A stretch of DNA of 64,000 nucleotides from JADCRZ01 sp965200945. GTDB taxonomy: Bacteria > Bacteroidota > Bacteroidia > Chitinophagales > Chitinophagaceae. The stretch covers positions 1,736,001 through 1,800,000 of the forward strand of contig OZ241749.1 of NCBI GenBank assembly GCA_965200945.1. The letters are read 5' to 3'. Made by a program: the position numbers and the translations under genes. Numbering within the stretch: the first letter of the stretch is position 1; every line of letters begins with the position of its first letter. This document shows positions 61,435 through 64,000 of the stretch, piece after piece. The notes below the pieces were generated by a model that searched no databases, was not told where the DNA came from, and worked only from the letters and a program-made list of their open reading frames with translations.

Positions 61435-64000
61435 ATGAATTCCATTTTTACGAACCTGCGTCGCATACACCTCACCAAACGATTCTTCTGGGTGTGCTGG
61501 TTTCTAGTCCTCCTTCCGGCAGTGGCCAACGCGCATGAAAAAGACGCCAGCCGTTTCTTTCAGGCCGCGCCAGCCAAACCGCCGCAGACTGTGACCGGCC
61601 AGATCACCGACAACAAGAATGTACCCATCCAAGGGGTCAGCGTGCTCATCAAAGGAAGCACGAAAGGGGTTACGACGGGTGCAGACGGCCGTTACAGCCT
61701 TACCAACGTTCCGCCGAAAAGCACGCTGATATTCAGTTACACCGGCTTTGCGACCCGGGAGATCTCTTCCAGAGACCTGGGCCCTACCCTCAACATCATT
61801 CTGCAGGAACAGGCCACCAACCTCAACGAAGTGGTAGTGGTCGGGTACGGCACCCAGTCGAAAAAAGACCTGACGGGCGCCGTTTCCCAGGTAAAAGTTA
61901 CGCAGCTGGAAAACGAAAATCCGCAAAGTGTGCAGGATGCCCTCCGCGGCAATGTGCCGGGCCTCAGCATCTCGCAGGTGAACTCGGCCTCTGCCAAAGG
62001 TGGCGGCGACCTGCAGATACGCGGCAGAACCTCCATCAACGCGGGTACTACCCCGCTGATCGTGCTCGACGGGGTGATCTACCCCGGCGCGCTCAGCGAT
62101 ATCAACCCGAACGACATCGCAACCATCGACGTACTCAAAGACGCCAGCTCCACCGCCGTTTACGGAGCGAAAGCCGCCAGTGGCATCGTACTCATCACCA
62201 CCAAAAAAGGGCAGCGCGGAAAACCTACCATCACCGTCAATTCCAACCTGGGCTTCGGCGAACTGGCGATGAACGAGCCCCTGTACGACGGCCCCGGCTT
62301 TATCGCCTGGCGCACACAGGTGCTCAACAGCATCAACGTGAACCACAAGCCTTTCCAGTTTGACGATCCGAGAAATCTTCCTTCCACCCTTACGGTCGAC
62401 CAGTGGAAAGCTTACGACAATTCACAGGGCGATCCGGTAGACATCTGGCTCACCCGCCTCAAGCTGCTTGCCGTAGAGCGCGACAACTATAAAAAAGGCA
62501 AAACCATCGACTGGTACAAACTGATGTTTCATAAAGGAATCCGCCAGGATCATACTATCAGCGTCTCCAACAAAAAAGATGATGTATCCTATTATCTATC
62601 CGGCAATTACACCAATAACCAGGGAGTGGTAAAAGGAGACGATTACCAGATCCTCCGCATCCGCGCCAACCTCGAAGCCAAGGTGGCCAAATTTGCAACG
62701 GTCGGGATGAACATGCAGTTCGCCGACCGCGATGAAAGCCAGATCCCGTACAACTGGGGGCAAATGGTGAACGCTTCCCCCTACGGCGAGATCTACAAGG
62801 CAGACGGCGTAACACTGCGCGACAGTCCGAACGACGATGTGGGAAACAACACCAACCCCTTCCTCGATAATGTGTATACGACCCGCCTGCAGCGTTACAA
62901 CACGCTGTTTGGAAGCCTGTATATAAAAGGAGACCTCGGGTGGGGCTTTTCTTATCAGGTAAACTATACTCCGAATTTCACGTTTTACCGGTACTTCAAT
63001 GGCCAGTCGGCCAAAGATTTCAGGGTTTCGGTACGCGGCGGGGTGGCTACCCGTACTGATTCCACTTCATACAACTGGCAGATCGACAACCTTCTCAAAT
63101 GGAACCGAACTTTTGGACAGCACCAGTTCGACGTCACGCTGCTTGCCAACGCAGAGAAATTTCAGTCGTGGCGCAATCAGATGGATAACGAAGGCTTTAC
63201 CCCAAGTGACAAGTTAAGCTATCATAATATCGGAGCCGGCATCAAACCCATTATCAGCAGCGATGACCAGTATAGCACGGGAGACGCACTGATGGCACGC
63301 CTGAACTATTCTTTTAAAGACCGCTACATGCTTACGGCTTCTATCCGCCGGGACGGGTACTCTGCTTTTGGGATAGGCAACCCGCGGGCTACCTTTCCCG
63401 CCGTTGCCCTTGGCTGGGTCATTTCCGATGAAAGCATGATGAAAGACGTCAAATGGCTGAACTACCTGAAGCTGAGAGCTTCGTACGGATTGAACGGGAA
63501 CCGCGACATCGGGCGCTACCTTGCCCTTTCCGACCTTACCACCGGTAAGTACCAGTTCATTACCCCAAGCGGTGCTACGGTGCTGGTTTCCCAGCTTTAC
63601 GTGAACAGGATGGCCAATCCAGGCCTCAAATGGGAAAAAACCGCATCTGTAAACCTTGGCTTCGATTTTACCGTGCTCGAGAACAGGCTCAGCGGTTCGT
63701 TCGACGTATATGATAAAGAAACAAAAGACCTGCTGATCAGCCGTGCCCTGCCCGACCTGACCGGCTTCAGCAACATCCTGTCGAACCTGGGGCAGGTCGA
63801 CAACAAAGGGATCGAGATCAGCCTGAACAGCACCAACGTGAGCACCAAGAATTTCTCGTGGAGAACGTCTGCCAACTTCTCGCTCAACCGCAACAAGATC
63901 GTGCATCTGTACGGACCGGTCGATATCATTGACCCTACCACCGGCAAAGTAACCGGCAGGGTGGAAAAAGACGACGTGGCCAACCGGTGGTTCATAGGCC
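61435..64000 (+). CDS. SusC/RagA-type TonB-dependent transporter, 3' end cut off by window
   Basis: An open frame from the ATG at 61435 to the end of the window, 855 residues of a third SusC-type transporter. The N-terminal stretch holds a hydrophobic signal region (FFWVCWFLVLLPAVANA), a linker, then the carboxypeptidase-like domain (VTGQITDNKNVPIQGVSVLI), the TonB-box/plug (EVVVVGYGTQSKKDLTGAV), TPLIVLDGVIYPGAL and VYGAKAASGIVLITT. The barrel runs on past the right edge, so the aromatic end and the SusD partner are not in view. It is a plus-strand gene and the likely start of a further glycan or nutrient locus. Confidence 0.93.
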   Translation, partial: MNSIFTNLRRIHLTKRFFWVCWFLVLLPAVANAHEKDASRFFQAAPAKPPQTVTGQITDNKNVPIQGVSVLIKGSTKGVTTGADGRYSLTNVPPKSTLIFSYTGFATREISSRDLGPTLNIILQEQATNLNEVVVVGYGTQSKKDLTGAVSQVKVTQLENENPQSVQDALRGNVPGLSISQVNSASAKGGGDLQIRGRTSINAGTTPLIVLDGVIYPGALSDINPNDIATIDVLKDASSTAVYGAKAASGIVLITTKKGQRGKPTITVNSNLGFGELAMNEPLYDGPGFIAWRTQVLNSINVNHKPFQFDDPRNLPSTLTVDQWKAYDNSQGDPVDIWLTRLKLLAVERDNYKKGKTIDWYKLMFHKGIRQDHTISVSNKKDDVSYYLSGNYTNNQGVVKGDDYQILRIRANLEAKVAKFATVGMNMQFADRDESQIPYNWGQMVNASPYGEIYKADGVTLRDSPNDDVGNNTNPFLDNVYTTRLQRYNTLFGSLYIKGDLGWGFSYQVNYTPNFTFYRYFNGQSAKDFRVSVRGGVATRTDSTSYNWQIDNLLKWNRTFGQHQFDVTLLANAEKFQSWRNQMDNEGFTPSDKLSYHNIGAGIKPIISSDDQYSTGDALMARLNYSFKDRYMLTASIRRDGYSAFGIGNPRATFPAVALGWVISDESMMKDVKWLNYLKLRASYGLNGNRDIGRYLALSDLTTGKYQFITPSGATVLVSQLYVNRMANPGLKWEKTASVNLGFDFTVLENRLSGSFDVYDKETKDLLISRALPDLTGFSNILSNLGQVDNKGIEISLNSTNVSTKNFSWRTSANFSLNRNKIVHLYGPVDIIDPTTGKVTGRVEKDDVANRWFIG

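Noticed and set aside
1..64000. tRNA or rRNA genes in the gaps
   Set aside because: I looked through every gap by eye and saw no cloverleaf-like or rRNA-like sequence; a covariance-model scan would be needed to be certain.

Overview
The window is one contiguous chromosomal stretch of a Bacteroidota bacterium, most likely Chitinophagaceae. That placement is an inference from SusC/SusD pairs, many short-signal lipoproteins, TonB-dependent receptors, LPS-type envelope genes, an archaeal/eukaryotic-type ProRS, a few promoter-like sites of the TTG/TAnnTTTG kind, and compact gene packing. No rRNA, tRNA, CRISPR array, integrase, transposase or phage gene was found.

Layout. 1-4839: cut-off sigma-54 activator, LptE, a conserved helical protein, SecG, MltG and a YihY-family membrane protein. 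4885-16832: mixed housekeeping genes (two thioredoxin-fold proteins, TrmH, a DUF2752/dispanin pair, ProS, MiaA, CCA-adding-type enzyme, heptosyltransferase-like GT9, Sua5/TsaC) with two outer-envelope genes. 17003-20162: SucC, a cupin, an outer membrane beta protein and an S1/P1 nuclease. 20412-31683: the most unusual part, a tight nine-gene block (below). 32032-37739: SusC/SusD/LamG uptake unit. 37951-45069: membrane and envelope genes (alkaline-phosphatase-fold enzyme, flippase-like protein, GT39 transferase, PAP2 phosphatase, AI-2E family permease, CDF cation exporter). 45136-48847: DUF1800/DUF1501 pair and a DUF4174 protein. 48854-58573: a second glycan locus with GH27, SusD, SusC and GH127. 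58601-59833: seven-heme cytochrome c. 59834-60479: cluster of palindromic intergenic repeats. 60480 to the end: one unknown exported protein and the start of a third SusC.

The nine-gene block reads, in order: periplasmic vWA-like protein with a variant MIDAS; three-helix membrane protein; tubulin/FtsZ-like protein; 1174-residue protein with a C-terminal actin/Hsp70-type ATPase; membrane coiled-coil protein; MotA/ExbB-like stator protein with a long cytoplasmic tail; MotB/OmpA-like stator partner; lipoprotein with a retropepsin-like aspartic protease; membrane-anchored DNase I-like EEP nuclease. Genes overlap or lie at most 14 bases apart, so they are very probably co-transcribed. The stator pair resembles ZorA/ZorB of the Zorya anti-phage system, but ZorC, ZorD and ZorE are absent and two cytoskeletal-type NTPases take their place. 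An envelope-spanning, ion-driven machine, possibly for defence or membrane remodelling, is a reasonable hypothesis; the sequence does not prove a function. A perfect 30-base palindrome lies between this block and the divergent S1/P1 nuclease gene.

The second glycan locus pairs alpha-galactosidase-type and beta-L-arabinofuranosidase-type enzymes with one SusCD importer, suggesting a plant polymer carrying galactose and arabinose. The first SusCD unit has no glycoside hydrolase beside it.
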